A stretch of 64,000 nucleotides of DNA from Larix kaempferi (GCA_027924585.1 BSBM01000877.1:1960501-2024500), one strand, 5' to 3'; shown: positions 11,886 through 25,765, numbered from the stretch's first letter. The notes: generated by a model not told the origin, from the letters alone. Made by a program: numbers and translations.

Positions 11886-13514
11886 ATGCAGAGATCTTAT
11901 GCAATATTGTTAGTCCTGATCGTTACATGCGTAAGCGAGATCGCCACGGTTGGAGGGCAGCAGCTGCCGAATGAGGCGCGGAGCGGGCGATGGGAGCTTC
12001 TAAAGCAAAACGCAGGGCTTTCTGCAATGCACATGACGCTCACGCACACTGGTACTGTTATCATGTACGACCAAACCACGAACGGGTGCCCAGAAAAAGA
12101 CATAGCGAGGCCCACGCCGCAAGGTTGCTGGGGGCATTCGGTGGAGTACAATATCGCGAACAATACAGTGAGGCCGCTGCATTTATTGACGAACACCTTC
12201 TGTTCGTCGGGCGCGTTTCTCTACAACGGGACGTTAGTCATAACGGGCGGGTGGCAGGATGGAGAAAAAGTCGTGCGCTACTTCACCCCTTGCGTCGACT
12301 CAACCTGCGACTGGATCGAAGCCAAGACGCCGCTGCTTTCCAAGAGATGGTACGCTTCCAACCAGATCTTGCCCGACGGTCGGGCCATCGTCGTAGGTGG
12401 TCGGGCATCGTTTAATTACGAATTTATACCCAGAAACCCTTCGGATCCTGAGGCCTTCAAGCTTCCATTCCTGGTGAAGACCAACACGAAGGGCGAAGAG
12501 AACAATTTGTATCCCTTTCTGTATTTGGTTCCGGACGGCAATCTCTTCATCTTCGCCAACAAGGATTCAATCCTTTTGGACTACAAAAAAAACCAGGTCA
12601 TCAAAACGTTCCCCACCATGCCGGGTGGCGGCGCCCGGAACTATCCTTCGTCCGCTTCGTCCGCCATGCTTCCGCTCGAGTCCGCCAATAATTTCCAGAA
12701 TCTGGAGGTTCTCATCTGCGGAGGAGCCCCCGATGGAGCTTTCACCGAAGCTGAAAAAGACCACAAATATGTAGAGGCCTTGAAGAGCTGCGGGAGAATG
12801 GAGATCACGTCTCAGAATCCACAATGGCAGATGGAAAACATGACCGGGCCGAGAGTAATGGGTGACATGCTCATTCTCCCCACGGGCAAGATTCTCATCA
12901 TCAACGGGGCCCAAAATGGCACCGCCGGCTGGGAAAATGGGCGGGTGCCTGCATTGTATCCTGTCCTCTACACGCCCACCGAAGCCATTGGCAAGAGGTT
13001 CACAACTCTGGCTCCGGCTAAAATCCCGAGAATGTATCATTCCACTGCCCTTGTGCTACCCGACGGGCGGGTTTTAGTAGCCGGGAGCAATCCCCATAAG
13101 ACTTATAATCTGGCCGCCAAGCCATTCCCCACAGAGCTGAGAGTGGAAGCCTACATTCCTCCATATCTGCATTCCGTCTACGATTACAAGCGACCAGCCA
13201 TTGCATATATTTCGACGAGGGAGATCAAATACGGGTCGAAATTCAATGTCGGTTTCTCTGTTTCGAGCTTTTACAGCAAGGACATACATTTTCATGCATA
13301 TGCCCCTCCTTTCAACACGCACACTATGTCCATGCACCAGAGAATGCTCTCGCTTGCAGCCACGGAATTTGTCAAGGCCGAGGGAAACAGCACATATTCA
13401 GTTTCCATAGCTGCTCCGCCCAGCCCAGTGGTGGCTCCTTCAGGCTACTACCTGCTCACCGTTGTCAACCAAGATGTTCCCAGCAAGGCCGAATGGATTC
13501 GCTTCACCAACTGA
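11886..13514 (+). CDS. GLOX copy 1: secreted glyoxal/galactose-oxidase-like copper-radical oxidase
   Basis: Encodes 542 residues in a single exon. The start is the ATG at 11886: an open frame runs back to a GTG at 11871, which is not a credible plant start, and the leader after the TATA box has no earlier ATG. Residues 1 to ~24 form a hydrophobic signal peptide, so the enzyme should be secreted to the wall or apoplast. By comparison with fungal galactose/glyoxal oxidases, the Tyr-Cys radical cofactor is Cys106 (in FCSSG) and Tyr156 (in RWYAS), and the other copper ligands are Tyr384-His385 (in PRMYHS) and His479 (in NTHTM). Kelch-like strands with GG turns fill the middle (glyoxal-oxidase N domain about 40-285), and a DUF1929-type domain lies at about 430-540. 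Five N-glycosylation sequons are visible. Known family chemistry is oxidation of an aldehyde or primary alcohol by O2 with release of H2O2; the substrate here is unknown. One synonymous difference separates it from copies 2 and 3 (12748). The coding DNA is much GC-richer than the flanks. Confidence 0.95.
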   Translation: MQRSYAILLVLIVTCVSEIATVGGQQLPNEARSGRWELLKQNAGLSAMHMTLTHTGTVIMYDQTTNGCPEKDIARPTPQGCWGHSVEYNIANNTVRPLHLLTNTFCSSGAFLYNGTLVITGGWQDGEKVVRYFTPCVDSTCDWIEAKTPLLSKRWYASNQILPDGRAIVVGGRASFNYEFIPRNPSDPEAFKLPFLVKTNTKGEENNLYPFLYLVPDGNLFIFANKDSILLDYKKNQVIKTFPTMPGGGARNYPSSASSAMLPLESANNFQNLEVLICGGAPDGAFTEAEKDHKYVEALKSCGRMEITSQNPQWQMENMTGPRVMGDMLILPTGKILIINGAQNGTAGWENGRVPALYPVLYTPTEAIGKRFTTLAPAKIPRMYHSTALVLPDGRVLVAGSNPHKTYNLAAKPFPTELRVEAYIPPYLHSVYDYKRPAIAYISTREIKYGSKFNVGFSVSSFYSKDIHFHAYAPPFNTHTMSMHQRMLSLAATEFVKAEGNSTYSVSIAAPPSPVVAPSGYYLLTVVNQDVPSKAEWIRFTN

Positions 13515-13777
13515 AAATATCCGAATATGTCTCTCTGCTCTTCTATCTATAAGCTACTCTACTGTGCTGCTGAGGTGATCATCAAGCGATGGTGAAACTT
13601 AAAAAATTCTAACATTTGTATATTGAGGTGTTTTTATGTTACAATTTGGGTTGATTAATTGCATGAAGATGAGATGAGATTTATGAGTTACTTATTAAGT
13701 GTTTGGGGTGGATTAATTGCACCAATATGAGACAAATGTTATTCGGATTGATTTTATGACAATGGTTAGAAATTCGA

Positions 13778-13783
13778 AATAAA
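13778..13783 (+). terminator. Candidate poly(A) signal, GLOX copy 1
   Basis: AATAAA about 264 bp after the stop codon in an AT-rich 3' flank. Plant poly(A) signals are loose and other A/T-rich hexamers occur nearby, so this is only a candidate. Confidence 0.35.
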
Positions 13784-15250
13784 CAACCGATGCATGGATA
13801 ACTAGTTCTATAATAATAAAGAGGAGTTCTTTTATAAATAGGCACTTGTGTAAGTGGCATGAAGAAAAATTAACTTATGAGTAGTTCTATAATAACAAAG
13901 AATAGCTCTTTTAGAACAATTAACTTATAGCTCAAGTAACCTATCAATGTTCACCGGCCACACAAGTTAAGGCATCTCCTCTTCAAATAGTTTATGTCAT
14001 TTTTTTTAATTTGTTATGCTATTGGTTACTTATTTATACACATACATCTTATATCATCTCCTATTCAAATGTTTTGTATCATCCTTTTTTTCCAGGTCGG
14101 AATAAGTACAAAGCATGGAACTACAAATTCATTAAACTTTCAATCATATATTCTTTACCTTTAAAAAATAAATTATATCATTAAAACATTCAAATTTATT
14201 AAAATAGAGTTGGTCAAATAAAGATAATTAAAATCATTATTTCTCATATACAAGAGTGAATAAAAGTTAATAATTATTTCTCATCATGTGAAAAATAATA
14301 GATAATTAAAATCATTCTCATATACAAGGGTGAACAAGACAATGATTAATTTTCATAATGTGTTAATCTGGAAAAATTACAATATATTGATTTGGAGGGA
14401 TGATTATGAATATTTTCATGATTCGAAATGAATTGAATCAAGATAATGGTTGGAAAATTATATACCTAAGTTTAATTCCACAATTAATGAGGTTTTAGAT
14501 AAAACATTAAGGACAACATGCATATGTAAAAGTAAATGAGACAAAAGAGAGGAAAACCAATATTTAAATAAAAAAGAAAATGAAAATAGGAAAGTCAAAG
14601 TTCAATCTGGTAGTCTTCCCATTACTCCAACTCTCATATATCTTCTTGTAATTGGACTTTCAAAATGTTTGCCAGAGGGGGATGCAGACACAACCTTGTA
14701 TTTTAGCCAAAGATTACTGAAAAAGAGAACTACCATTAAATGTTGGTTTTCTAATTTGGGTTTTCAAAATAAAATTACTATATTCATTGTGTGATTGATG
14801 TTGTGCTGTAAGAATCTCTTATATGTACTTGTAAAATTGTTCTTATTAATTTTAATTGATCCTTATATTTTATGGAAGTTACTCTATTTTGATGAGGGTA
14901 TTTTAAATTGTGGAAAGATTAATCTCTATTGTAGCATGTAAATTTGATTAGCGATTTTATTTTCTTTAATAAACAAATAGCACCAAGAGCTATATTTTCC
15001 ACACCGTTCAGTCATTTCCATGACAGAGTTGTTGCAATATGATCTCATTCTAATTTCTATTGTAAACAAATCATTTAATTATTTTTTCCTAAATATCCAT
15101 GTTGGTGAGACTCTCAAACTATGAGGCCTATAGTTTACATATCAATATACTCCATCCATAATAAACTTTTAAAAAAAGAGATGAAAATATTCTAACATGT
15201 TCGCCATCCTTTAGTGCTTGAATATGTCATTTGTCCATTTTTGAGCTACC

Positions 15251-15470
15251 ACTTTTTAAATTGCATCAACTTCTCTTCTTCTTTGTACTTTTTAAATTGC
15301 ATCAACTTCTCTTCTTCTTTCCCTATAGATGTGATGAAAAGAGTTGAGTTTAAATTTGTTTCTAACACTTGAATATGGTTAGATATTTCCCTAGCATAGT
15401 ACATGTTACTTGGATGTGATGTATTGCTAAGTTTGTATGTTACTTGGATGTGATGTATGGTTAAGTTTGT
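15251..15470. repeat. 36-bp and 34-bp tandem duplications, U2
   Basis: Same pair of duplications. Confidence 0.85.
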
Positions 15471-17760
15471 ATTGTGCTTAATTTCTTCCATTTCTTGAGT
15501 TTGATTAATCGAAGTATATAAAATCGACCTAAAATAATAATCACCTAGGATTCAAGCTACCACAAACATAATTTAAAACATAAAATATCACCACTAGAAA
15601 AAGCAAAACTATCAATATTCAATATGTTCACTATTTTAGTAAAATATTCATGGGAATGCATTATAAATAACAAGCAATACAAATTATTTTAAAAGAATAA
15701 GTGAACAAAATTACATACACTTCTATTTCCACCAAATTTCAAATCTAGTTCAAAAATATAAAGATGACAACCAAGTTTAGAATATTTTCCTAATGTATGG
15801 TTGGAGAAGTTTTGGCTTGTGTCATGTTCTTGAAATTTCTACTATATTGGAATGAGCACAACTTTTGCACATGATGTTATTCTCTCATGGCAATTAATAT
15901 CATTAAGGAATTGTGTTAGTAAAATGAAGAAACATACATAAACTATAAAAATCATCCACCCTTTCTCTTTTTTCAATCAATAGAATTCTTCCTCATGGCT
16001 TGATTCCTCTTCAAATTCAAGGCGCCTTCTAACTTAAAACAAATTATGGTTTCCTTCCATGGACAATGTTTTGAAATGTGCACCACCGTCTTTAAAAATA
16101 TTAATCAATATTAGGGGAGAATAGGTGTCAGATTTGCACTGTCTTACTCTATTGGCATTCAATTCTAATCCATGTTATCCCTTATCTGCTTAAATCTTGG
16201 AAAGTTAAAATAAACATAGATATTTTACATCTCAATATTGAACATCTACAAGTTAAATCTAGGTTGAAATTATAGTTAGAAAGTGATGTCAAACATTGTG
16301 AAAAACAAAGAAAAGAAAAAAACAAAATTGTAAAACATTAACCAAAATTAAGTGTATCCACACGGGAGTCACGTTTTAATTTCTCTCCATTCACAAGATA
16401 TCCCATCTAGAGTAAAATAAGTTACATAATAACATGTCATATGAGTATATGCAAATATGCTTTGCATAGTCATTCGAATTGAGTCCTCTTCTTTAATGAA
16501 CATTTCTTCAAAAACAAAAAATGATATGTCCATTTCAAAATGTTCACATACATAACCCTTCTCCCACATACTAGATTGAATGTCAAGAAATAATTTTAAA
16601 CGTATACAATCAATTAATGTTGGATTACTATTTGGTAAGCTCATTTTTTAAGTGTGCGTAACCTGGCTTCTGCAATATGTCCATCCAACCATTTTACTCC
16701 TGGGAAGAAAATTATCATACTTATAAAACGAAACTTCTTCCCCCGATGATATGGAATTATTTCCCTCATAGAGTATCTATCCTATTTGAGAATGGAAAAA
16801 ACATATAAAATACTAGTAATACTCTCCATGAGATGTCATTATTCAAAATAAAAAATGCACAAACCTACACATGAAAAAATAGAAACCAAACATTGAACAT
16901 CCATTTACTATGAGGAATTCATATAAAACTAGAAAAAATATTCAATGATTATAGAATGAAAAGCCCTTACAATTTAGTCCAATGTGAGGAAAAATTTCTT
17001 GAATGTAAATTGACTCTTTGATGTATGTATGTGTGCTCCTACATATGATATTTAAGCGCCCTTCCCACTTGTTCACTCTGTTGGCTAATAGTAAATGATC
17101 GTACTACACCTTTCCAATGGGATTTCAAATCATTTAATTCTCTTTTTTTCTTGGTGGGTAAACAAAGTTGAGGGACCTTTTAGATGTTATGGTATATTCA
17201 AGAAACCCATTCAAGTTCCATAAAATATAATTGATCCCAAGCAATCCCGACCCTGCCGAACCTAGTCCCAAGCTTGCCACGTTGAAGTCCAAGTAGGATA
17301 CTTAAACAGAACGCGTACACGTTATATATTACTAAAATGCGTAAACGTTATGAGATACTAAACGTGTACGCATTTTTCGAAACATATTTTATGCCTGAAA
17401 CGGGCCACGCCCATCATCTCCTCTACAACCGCGACAGAGCAGGGGCGGCGATGGAACGAGTAGTGGTGAACGTGTTTTGAGGGAAAGAGCCCAAATCTTC
17501 CACCTTGAGCACCAATTTCTTCAACCTCGGGTGTTTAAATCAAATTCCACACTTCTAATTTCTATATTTTTTTATGCCCTCAAATCAATTGAATCCATAA
17601 TTTTTTAAATTTGTATGCCATAGAAGTAATTTAGACCATAACTTCACACATTTGTATTCCCAAAACAAATTAAAACCCCAATTTAGTCGTAAAAATAAAA
17701 TCAGTCTCACTAGATGGATATATATACATGAGCATCCTTATGAATCCAAATCAATATTCA

Positions 17761-18668
17761 CAAATACCCAAATTTTCTCATGTATATAGCAAGGTTGCTT
17801 ACAACTAAAAAAAAAAATCAAGTACAATTCATATCTTCCCCAAAATACATAAACTAAGATGGTAAATGGACTATAGAGTCCAAAAAGCATCATGCTACAA
17901 CAAATAATAACATAACAAAATCATTGCCAATATTGGGATTTTATTCATCAATAGCACCATTTACCCCTCCTTTGGACTCTAACCCTTTCCTATACCCGGA
18001 ATATCGAAGTTAGTCCTCGAAGGACATTAGTCAACACCTTCTAGTTTTGATGAGGCTTCCTATTCCAAGTTTTAAGATAGGGTAGAGAAGTTTCCCATGC
18101 TTGATAAATGTTTTCACTTGAGTGAAGGGTGCATTTTGGTTAAGGTCAAGACAGAGGAGTTCAACAATAGGGTGTACCAACATCAAGAATCCTAGGGAGG
18201 TTGATGTGTTTGATTGCATGTCAATCCCATACTATCATACATGATAGAATCTAGTGGAAACCTTGCAATCCTAAAAGATTGCAAACTGTTAATTTTGTTG
18301 AATTATAAATCCCAAACCACTATAAACAAATATGCAAACTCTCTCGTGTGTATATAGAAAGAGTGCATACAACTAAAATAAAATCAAGTGAAATCCATAT
18401 ATTCCAAAAATTACATCTAAACAAAGATGCTAAATGGTCTATAGAGTCCAAAAAACATCACACCACAACAAATAATTACATATATCAAAATCCTTGCCTA
18501 TATTGGGATTTTGTTCATCAATAGCACCTTGTGCCCCCTACTCTAGGATCTATCCCTTTCCTCTACCCGGAATCTCGGAGCTGGTCCTCCAAGGGCATTA
18601 GTCAACACCCTATAGTTTTGATGAAACTTCACAATCCAAGCCTAAAAATAAGGTAGAGAAGATTCCCA
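17761..18668. repeat. Pair of diverged direct repeats, U2
   Basis: Arms at 17761-18098 and 18327-18668. Confidence 0.75.
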
Positions 18669-18925
18669 ATCAACATATACTCTTAGGACATTTAAATTAT
18701 GTATCTGGAAATTGAAATTAATACACAGATATGACATGAATTTAAGATGGAAAAATGTTAAATGTTTAGTCTTTAGTGTATAATTTGTTCAGTTTTAAAT
18801 TTCAAATTATAAATAGTTCATGTTGTTATTTGTTGTACACTAGTTTTACATTTTCCATTACTTAGAGATGTCATTATACCATCTGTATTTTTCTAATGAT
18901 ATTTTTTTTGTATTTATGATTGCAG

Positions 18926-19721
18926 TGGCTATTATGGATCAGAATGCAGAGATATTGAGAGAGATCACTCATTTGAGAGATATTGGTACAGCTTGGAGGG
19001 GTGGAGATGAACTCCACTACTAATTGGCAGCATCACTAGATGCTATTGTGGATACTATCAGTCGCTCAAACGATGCATTGTACAACATAGAATCATACAG
19101 AGAAATAAAACGACAAGAATATGTCGATGGATTGAGTTATAATGAGGTGAAGAAATTAAAAATAAATAAAGGGCAAAATATTCACTTTTTAGAGTTCCCG
19201 GGACAGATGTCGTTCTAGATACTACTAGAGCACATATTTCAATTGAGTGGTGTTTTTTTCCACCAATCATAGATCACTGGATGGATCGATGGTATATGGT
19301 ATTTGACATTCCCCCACGCAACAACAGGGAAGTACCACTATACTTCCTTCGATAACATTATGCTGATTTTGCGATGGGTAAACATGTCAACTATTTCGAT
19401 ATGCTGGGGCCCCAGGGAACTGGCATGGGGATGCCCCAAAATCGTCCCAATGATAGGCATAAAGATTCCAATTGACTGATACCTCCACCTCGTAGCCATT
19501 TACCGAGTCTAGATGTCCCTCCTGCACATACGATGATACCACGGACACAGGAGGAATTTTTGACGCTAGCTCAAGTCATTGTATGCCACAGTACAACTAT
19601 TGACCAGGAAGGGACCCCTTCCTCTGGTGGGGTACAGCCAGCGTCTTCCGACCGGAGAGGACCATGTACTATTGGGGATAGACTGGCATCCCACGAGCCA
19701 CAGATTGAGTGTTGCGCGTAA
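18926..19721 (+). pseudogene. Decayed exon of unknown family, U2
   Basis: Same splice acceptor, stops and frameshift as U1; no difference noticed. Confidence 0.5.
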
Positions 19722-19765
19722 AAGCGAAAACGTATAGCTGGGTGCTTAAATATACAAGAGTATAT

Positions 19766-20117
19766 AAATATATATATATATATAATATGATCCTCATCAT
19801 AGCATCATCCTGATGCATATCATCTGGAGCAACATCATGAAGCTCATCATCCATGATCATCCTGATCATACAATGTATCCACCTGATACATATCATCTGG
19901 AGAAACATCTTGAAGCTCATCATCTATGATCATCCTAATCATACAGTGTATCCACCTGATACATATACAAATCCATGATCCACCTGATCATACAATGTAT
20001 ACACCTGATACATATACAAATACATGATCCACCTGATCATACAATGTATCCATCTGATATATATACGAATACATGATCCACATGATCATACAATGTATCC
20101 ACCTGATACATATAGAG
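19766..20117. repeat. TA microsatellite and 49-bp-period tract, U2
   Basis: Same layout as U1, with period-49 units starting near 19974, 20023 and 20072. Confidence 0.72.
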
Positions 20118-20224
20118 CAGTAACTGGAGCATCGTCCTGATGCTCATCACACAACGCTTATATCCACAGCCATGGAAAGGATCCTCCTTCACCATGCTTG
20201 GAATGGCTCCTACAAATGTGGCCA

Positions 20225-21827
20225 TCACTTGTTCCTCGAAGTGTCATCAATCTAAAGAACACCAAGCCTCTCTCTGAAGTATTCGAACTTCACTTTGGCT
20301 AGTGGTTTCATCAACACGTCCACAACCTGCTCATCCGTCGCAACATATGGGGGCTTCACTAATCCTCTCTGCACCATATCCCTGATATATTGATATTTGA
20401 TCTCAATGTGCTTCAACCTGTCGTGGAACACAAGGTTCTCAGACAGCTTCACACAACTCTGGTTGTCAGAAAAGATACCAGTAGCCTCCAACGGGAGATC
20501 AAATAGCTCAGATAGTAGCTTCCGAATCCATACTGCCTCACAACTAGCTGAACAAGATGCAACATACTCTACTTCAACTGTACTCAGTGCTACGCAGGAC
20601 TACTTCTCGCTAAACCAGGAGATCACACCTAATCCCATACTGAAGTAGCACCTCGAAGTGCTCTTCTGCTGAATGGCACTGCCTACCCAATTTGAATCAA
20701 CAAAACCCTCTAGGTTAAACTTTTTATTCGCATCATACTTGAGCCCATAATCAACCGTACCCTTCAGGTACCTCAGAATATGCTTTACAGCAACCCGGTG
20801 AACACCTCTGGGATCCGTTAGGAACTGGATCAATGTGTTCACTGCAAAGAAAATATCTGGTCTCATGTTCGTCAGGTACATCAAGGACCCAATCATCTGA
20901 CGATACATCGTGGCATCAACCGGCTCAGATGAAGCATCACACAGAAGCTTCAGGTTCGATGCCATAGGTGTGGCCATTGCCTTGCAGTCCATCATCCCGA
21001 ACCTCTTCGGGATCTCTATTGCATACTCCCCTTATCCAAGGAGGATTCCATCTGCACTCTGCCACACCTCCATACCAAGAAAGTAGTGCATCGGACCCAA
21101 GTCCTTCATCTCAAACTCAGCAGCAAGCTTCCTCTTCGTGTCAGCAATCAATCTATCCTCACCTGTTACAAACAGGTCATCCACATACAATAGTAGTATC
21201 ACTAGATTTCTTTCCTCAACCTTGCAGTAAAGGTTGGAATCCACTTTACTCTTAGTAAAGCCCAAACTGGATAGGAATTTGGCTATCCTTCCGTACCAGG
21301 TCCTGGGTGCCAGTTTCAAACCATACAGGGATTTCTTCAGTTTGCACAGATGAGTATCTCTGTCATGTGTCTCAAACCCTATTAGATGCTCCACATACAC
21401 TTCCTCTTCAACTACACCAATCAAGAAAGATGTCTTGACATCCATCTGGTGTACCTTGCATTTCATCACTTGCAGCCAGAGCAAGTACTGATCTAATGGA
21501 AGTGTATCTGGCCACAGGAGCAAAAGTCTCTTCATAATCAATCCCTTCTTTCTGGGAGAAGCCACAAGCTACCAATCTCTCTTTGTAATTCTCTATGCTA
21601 CCAACTGCAACATGCTTGATCTTATAGATCCACTTGGAAGTCACAACAAACTTCCCATCTGGTCTTGGGACCACATTCCAAACATCTTTCATCACGATCG
21701 AAGGATCATGGTATTCTTCCATTACTTCATCCCGGATCCTGGGAACTTCAATATCATCAATAGATAGCTTTGTTGCTGGAACAAATGTTGTAGTCCTTCT
21801 TTTGTAAGTGATGGTATATGATCTTTC
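20225..21827 (-). pseudogene. Decayed Ty1/copia pol, U2
   Basis: The same lesions as U1: frameshift at about 21469-21473, TAA 21032-21034, TAG 20600-20602 and TAG 20252-20254; YVDD at 21176-21187. At the position where U1 has Phe after GV, this copy has Val, as in U3 and U4, so Phe is the derived state. Confidence 0.92.
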
Positions 21828-24800
21828 CTACAAGGCAAGCTAAATTGCATGATTAGAAACATCTCATAGTTTTCAGAATAAATTCTTACACATAAAGAAA
21901 TATGTCATACAGTCATGCAATTATTTTAGCCAATGCTTCAATACAACATTTATTCATATCTCGTAACTTTCTAGATGCCTTCCAATCTCTACCAGAACAT
22001 TGTTAAGAGTGTGCACAACTCCCAACATGTCAGCAATACAACATTTATTCATATCCCGTAACTTTCTTGTGTCATTACTCAACTCAAAAAACACATTGTT
22101 AGTGTTTTGTCCATAACTCTTCTGTTTCTCAACCATTTTGAAAAAAATTCTATGGTGCACTAAAGGACATCGACCTCTACATGCTATAAAAAAATGGTTT
22201 CAAAAAGGTTGCATTAAGACCTTCAAAGGCTGCACTCACAATTGGCATACTGTTTTCGAGGTTCTATTAATTAGATAATTAAAGAAAAAATTAATTTTTT
22301 TTTTTTTTTGCGGGGGGCAATAGAGATGCACTAGTAATACGTGTTCTCTATATTTATACCAGTTTTCGCAAGTTGATTCCATCGTTTATGCACTCAAAGG
22401 CTACACCCACAAAAACATATACCTTATAATTCTCCAAAAACTAAAAAGTTCTTGTTACAAATAATCAAACTTAGGATAGTTAAGAATATTTTCAATAGAA
22501 AAAAATTATATATTCGGAAACGTCATTTAATTACCTACGTTTCATTTTTTTTACTCATCGCAATATTCATTGTGTATATGTTTCAAAAAATCCATGTAAG
22601 TTGATGGATGTGTGCTTTTTCAATTTTCTATTGCATCTAACATGTCAAAAGAGACCCTCATTAGCTTGCACACACCCTACCCAAATCTACAATTCCTTTA
22701 TTGATGAGAAGTAACTCAAAATACAATTGGTACTCATAATGTCAGATAATGACCCATTTCATCACTTTCATTATTAACTATAATAGTTTTCAACTTTCCC
22801 AGAGATCTACGAGTTCCCATTTGTCTACAATAAAGATACAAAGGAATTATAGAAAAAAGAATATGAACAAATTCAATTCAACAACATTGCAAACCATTTT
22901 ATCATGACATTCTAAAATGACATTACCCCATTAATATCTCAAAATTAAAAGACAATCATGGCCAATTTAAAATTTGATTGATAATCATTGGTTTACCCTA
23001 GGCCCTAATCTCCAAGAAAAGAACATTTTGTTTGTTTCCTATTTACCTTAGGAACAATCTTTAGGTTGAGAACATTTTTTTTGTTTCCTAGTTACCCATG
23101 GAAAAATCCCCTCGGAATAAGAAGGACCCAACTTTTAAAGGAAACTTGGACCTCCAACTATTTATATGTTGTATGGAAGAGAATAACACCAAAGTAGCCA
23201 CAAATTTCATATGATTTCATGGACTCAAAAAAAGAAATCACTTTTTACTAATGGTGATACATTTTTGACCAATTCCTTTATTCAATGAGTGAAGGAGTGA
23301 CTAAATGATGGATGACTGAGTGGTTCATGGTGATACATTTTTGACCAATTCCTTTATTCAATGAGTGAAGGAGTGACTAAATGATGGATGACTAAGTGGT
23401 TCATGGGTTGTCGGGTGGTCGAAATTTTTTGTCATCCTCTGTGAATTTAATTAAAAAAAGGGAGAAATCATGATGCCATAAGATGTTAGGGTATGGGAAA
23501 TATACAAAATATATCACCTCTTCTTAAGATATTTGAAACCGTTATCATGTCCATGTGGCTAAAACATAAGGTATATATCTTTGATGGTGGGAGAAACAAA
23601 ATACACAATACAAAATAGAGTACATTTCCTCTTTCCTTCATATTGGAATAAACTCCATGCTAGTTTAGTGACAACTTCAGCAGTAAAAAAACATAGATAT
23701 AAATTTCAATTCCCTTCCATATTACCTCCTCTGATGTGAGAAGTCTCTAAAATTATTTACCTTTATGGTTCACTAGCTTCATCAAGAGTTCAAACATGAT
23801 TATGTATGTGTATACCACTCTATTATTGAAAATAACTTAAAACAAGCCAAAACACATACACACACACACACATACAGAGAGAGGGGAGGGGTCGATTTAG
23901 TCTATCCCGAGTGGTTGTCGAATGGAGTGGTATTCTCCTCGGCAAGGTTTTGTTCCCCTAAGTGACAGGTTGAACTCATTATGAGAATAGTGCTGTAATG
24001 GATTTGAGGGATTTCGTTGACTGGCCACGTGCTCTGAAGAATCTAAGGTTTACCCTATGACATGGAAATTAGTTTTAGGGTTTAAGGTTTACTTTCAAAC
24101 TTTAACCTCAATCTAAGGTTTACCTCAACCTGGTCAACCAAACTCACCCATGTCTAGGTGATGTATAGGGGATACTCTACCTTTTCCTAAATGGGCAAGT
24201 CTGTGACCTTTGTGAGTTGGAGAGATTTTTGGGGTCCTTGATGATCAATTGATGCACCTCCATTTCTTCATCCCATCAAGTGGGTTGTGATTCAAATTCT
24301 TTTTGTTTTCCATACTTTTGAGACTTTATTGCATTGGGTATAAATGTGTGATGTTTCATAGCATTCCCTGCGCCTTAAAGTGACTTGTTCATAGTTCATG
24401 TTTTGGGTCCAAGTATAGTCCTTAGCATCAAAATTGATGTCTTTTAGAAAGTCCTTTTTGAATTCCATGTCTACACATATGGGTGCATATGTGGTGATAC
24501 GTTAGTGTTTCTTCTCCTCACTTCTGAAATGAAATTTTCCTAAAGCATTTTGAATATCACATAATGAATAATATCCCCATAAATGATTAGGGATCTTAGA
24601 CAATATTACCAAGACATGCTCGAGGGAGGAAGAGGGATGGAACGTTGGAGTCTAAGGTTCCATGGAAAGACCAAATCTTCTCGAAAACCACAAACTAAAG
24701 TTCAAGATTTGATCTTTATCATTGGATTCATTAAATTTTATTATGAAGAATACCTTAGAACAAGGCTAAATATATGATTCTTCCTTGATTTCTAGCTTCC

Positions 24801-25326
24801 AAGTGCAAGAGATCCAATGTTGAATATATGCAAGCTTTAACCAAAGGCCCTTGAATGTGTAAATCAGTCAATTTTCTTTGTATAATGTTGACTTCTTTGT
24901 TGCATCCCTTGTTATAGTGATAGCAAGTGGCAAAGCTTCATTAAAACCATGTGCATCTTAGAAGGAATATGTTTAAACGTTCTCCTTGAATGAGAGATTA
25001 TAAGTTCCTTCTCTTTCGTCAAAGGAAACAACTTGGGGTGATCTAGGAGCTAGAATCATGTCTAGAGAGTTATTGAGTTAGAAGATTAAACCCACAAGAA
25101 GCAAGGATCCAACGCAACTAAATGGGAACCCTAAAACAACAACAAAAGAGGGAGGGGGAGCTTAGTGGAGGCTAGCAAGTAAGGAAAACCCTAACCATTG
25201 TGCACCAAGAAATCAAGAACAACGTTCATATTATGTCTAGGCACATCGGTTATATATATATATAATTTAAATTTATATAAATGAAATCTTTTCCATATTT
25301 TTACTCTAGAATGTAAAGTTTCATTC

Positions 25327-25360
<34 letters not shown>

Positions 25361-25472
25361 CTTAACTAAATATATGTAATGCCTATAAATAAAATTCTTG
25401 CTTGGAACTTAATATTTTGATAAATCCAATAATAAAAGTGAAAATGATCAACATTTGCGTTTTGTTTTATGT
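21828..25472. other. AT-rich spacer, U2
   Basis: No gene supported; CA and GT microsatellites as in U1. One private base after the G run (AGAGATG for AGCGATG near 22325). Confidence 0.6.
23253..23404. repeat. 76-bp tandem duplication, U2
   Basis: Same two copies with the same single mismatch. Confidence 0.9.
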
Positions 25473-25765
25473 TGGAAATGTGTAAAAAATGTTAGATTTA
25501 CATATATTAGCTATGAAAATTGCATAATTTGGGTGTCATGGGGTATTTGAGGGTGCTAAATCTATTTATCGATTCAAAAACACAATTTGAACACTTCGAA
25601 ATTTGGAAAAATCCAAATTTGGAAGTGTTCATATTGTGTTTTTCCAAATTTCGAAGTGTTCAAATTCGATAAATAGATTTAGCACCCTCAAATACCCCAT
25701 AGCACCCAAATTATACAATTTCCATTTGTAATATATGTTATTCTAAGAGTTTTTACATATTTCCA
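25473..25765. mobile_element. Foldback inverted repeat upstream of GLOX copy 2
   Basis: Same nested hairpin at the same distance from the TATA box at 26053; no difference noticed. Confidence 0.75.

Larger units (their letters stand above)
1..14372. repeat. Tandem array unit U1 (14,372 bp)
   Basis: First full unit of a head-to-tail array; the boundary is arbitrary because the window opens in the middle of the array. The same order of spacer, decayed exon, decayed copia pol, foldback element and GLOX gene returns at offset 14,372. U1 differs from U2 at only a few sites by eye, for example near 7048, 7178, 7954, 9989 and 12748, plus two places in the 3' flank near 14.0-14.1 kb. Confidence 0.97.
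13515..17760. other. GLOX 3' flank and U1/U2 junction spacer
   Basis: Apart from the candidate poly(A) site and the short duplications, only AT-rich non-coding sequence. The unit junction at 14372/14373 shows no target-site duplication, poly(A) tail or inverted repeat marking the breakpoint. The alleles just before it (T8 run near 14.0 kb, CCAGGTCGG near 14.09 kb) are shared with U4. Confidence 0.6.

Noticed and set aside
11897-13410. Several open frames overlapping GLOX on both strands (e.g. 11990-12415 plus, 12567-13040 minus)
   Set aside because: They are by-products of the GC-rich coding sequence; none has family features, and the GLOX frame has clear motifs throughout.
14360-14385. Unit junction as a transposon or circle insertion site
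   Set aside because: No target-site duplication, terminal repeat or A-tail at the junctions, and the boundary is arbitrary because the array is continuous; origin via a circular intermediate remains possible but unsupported.
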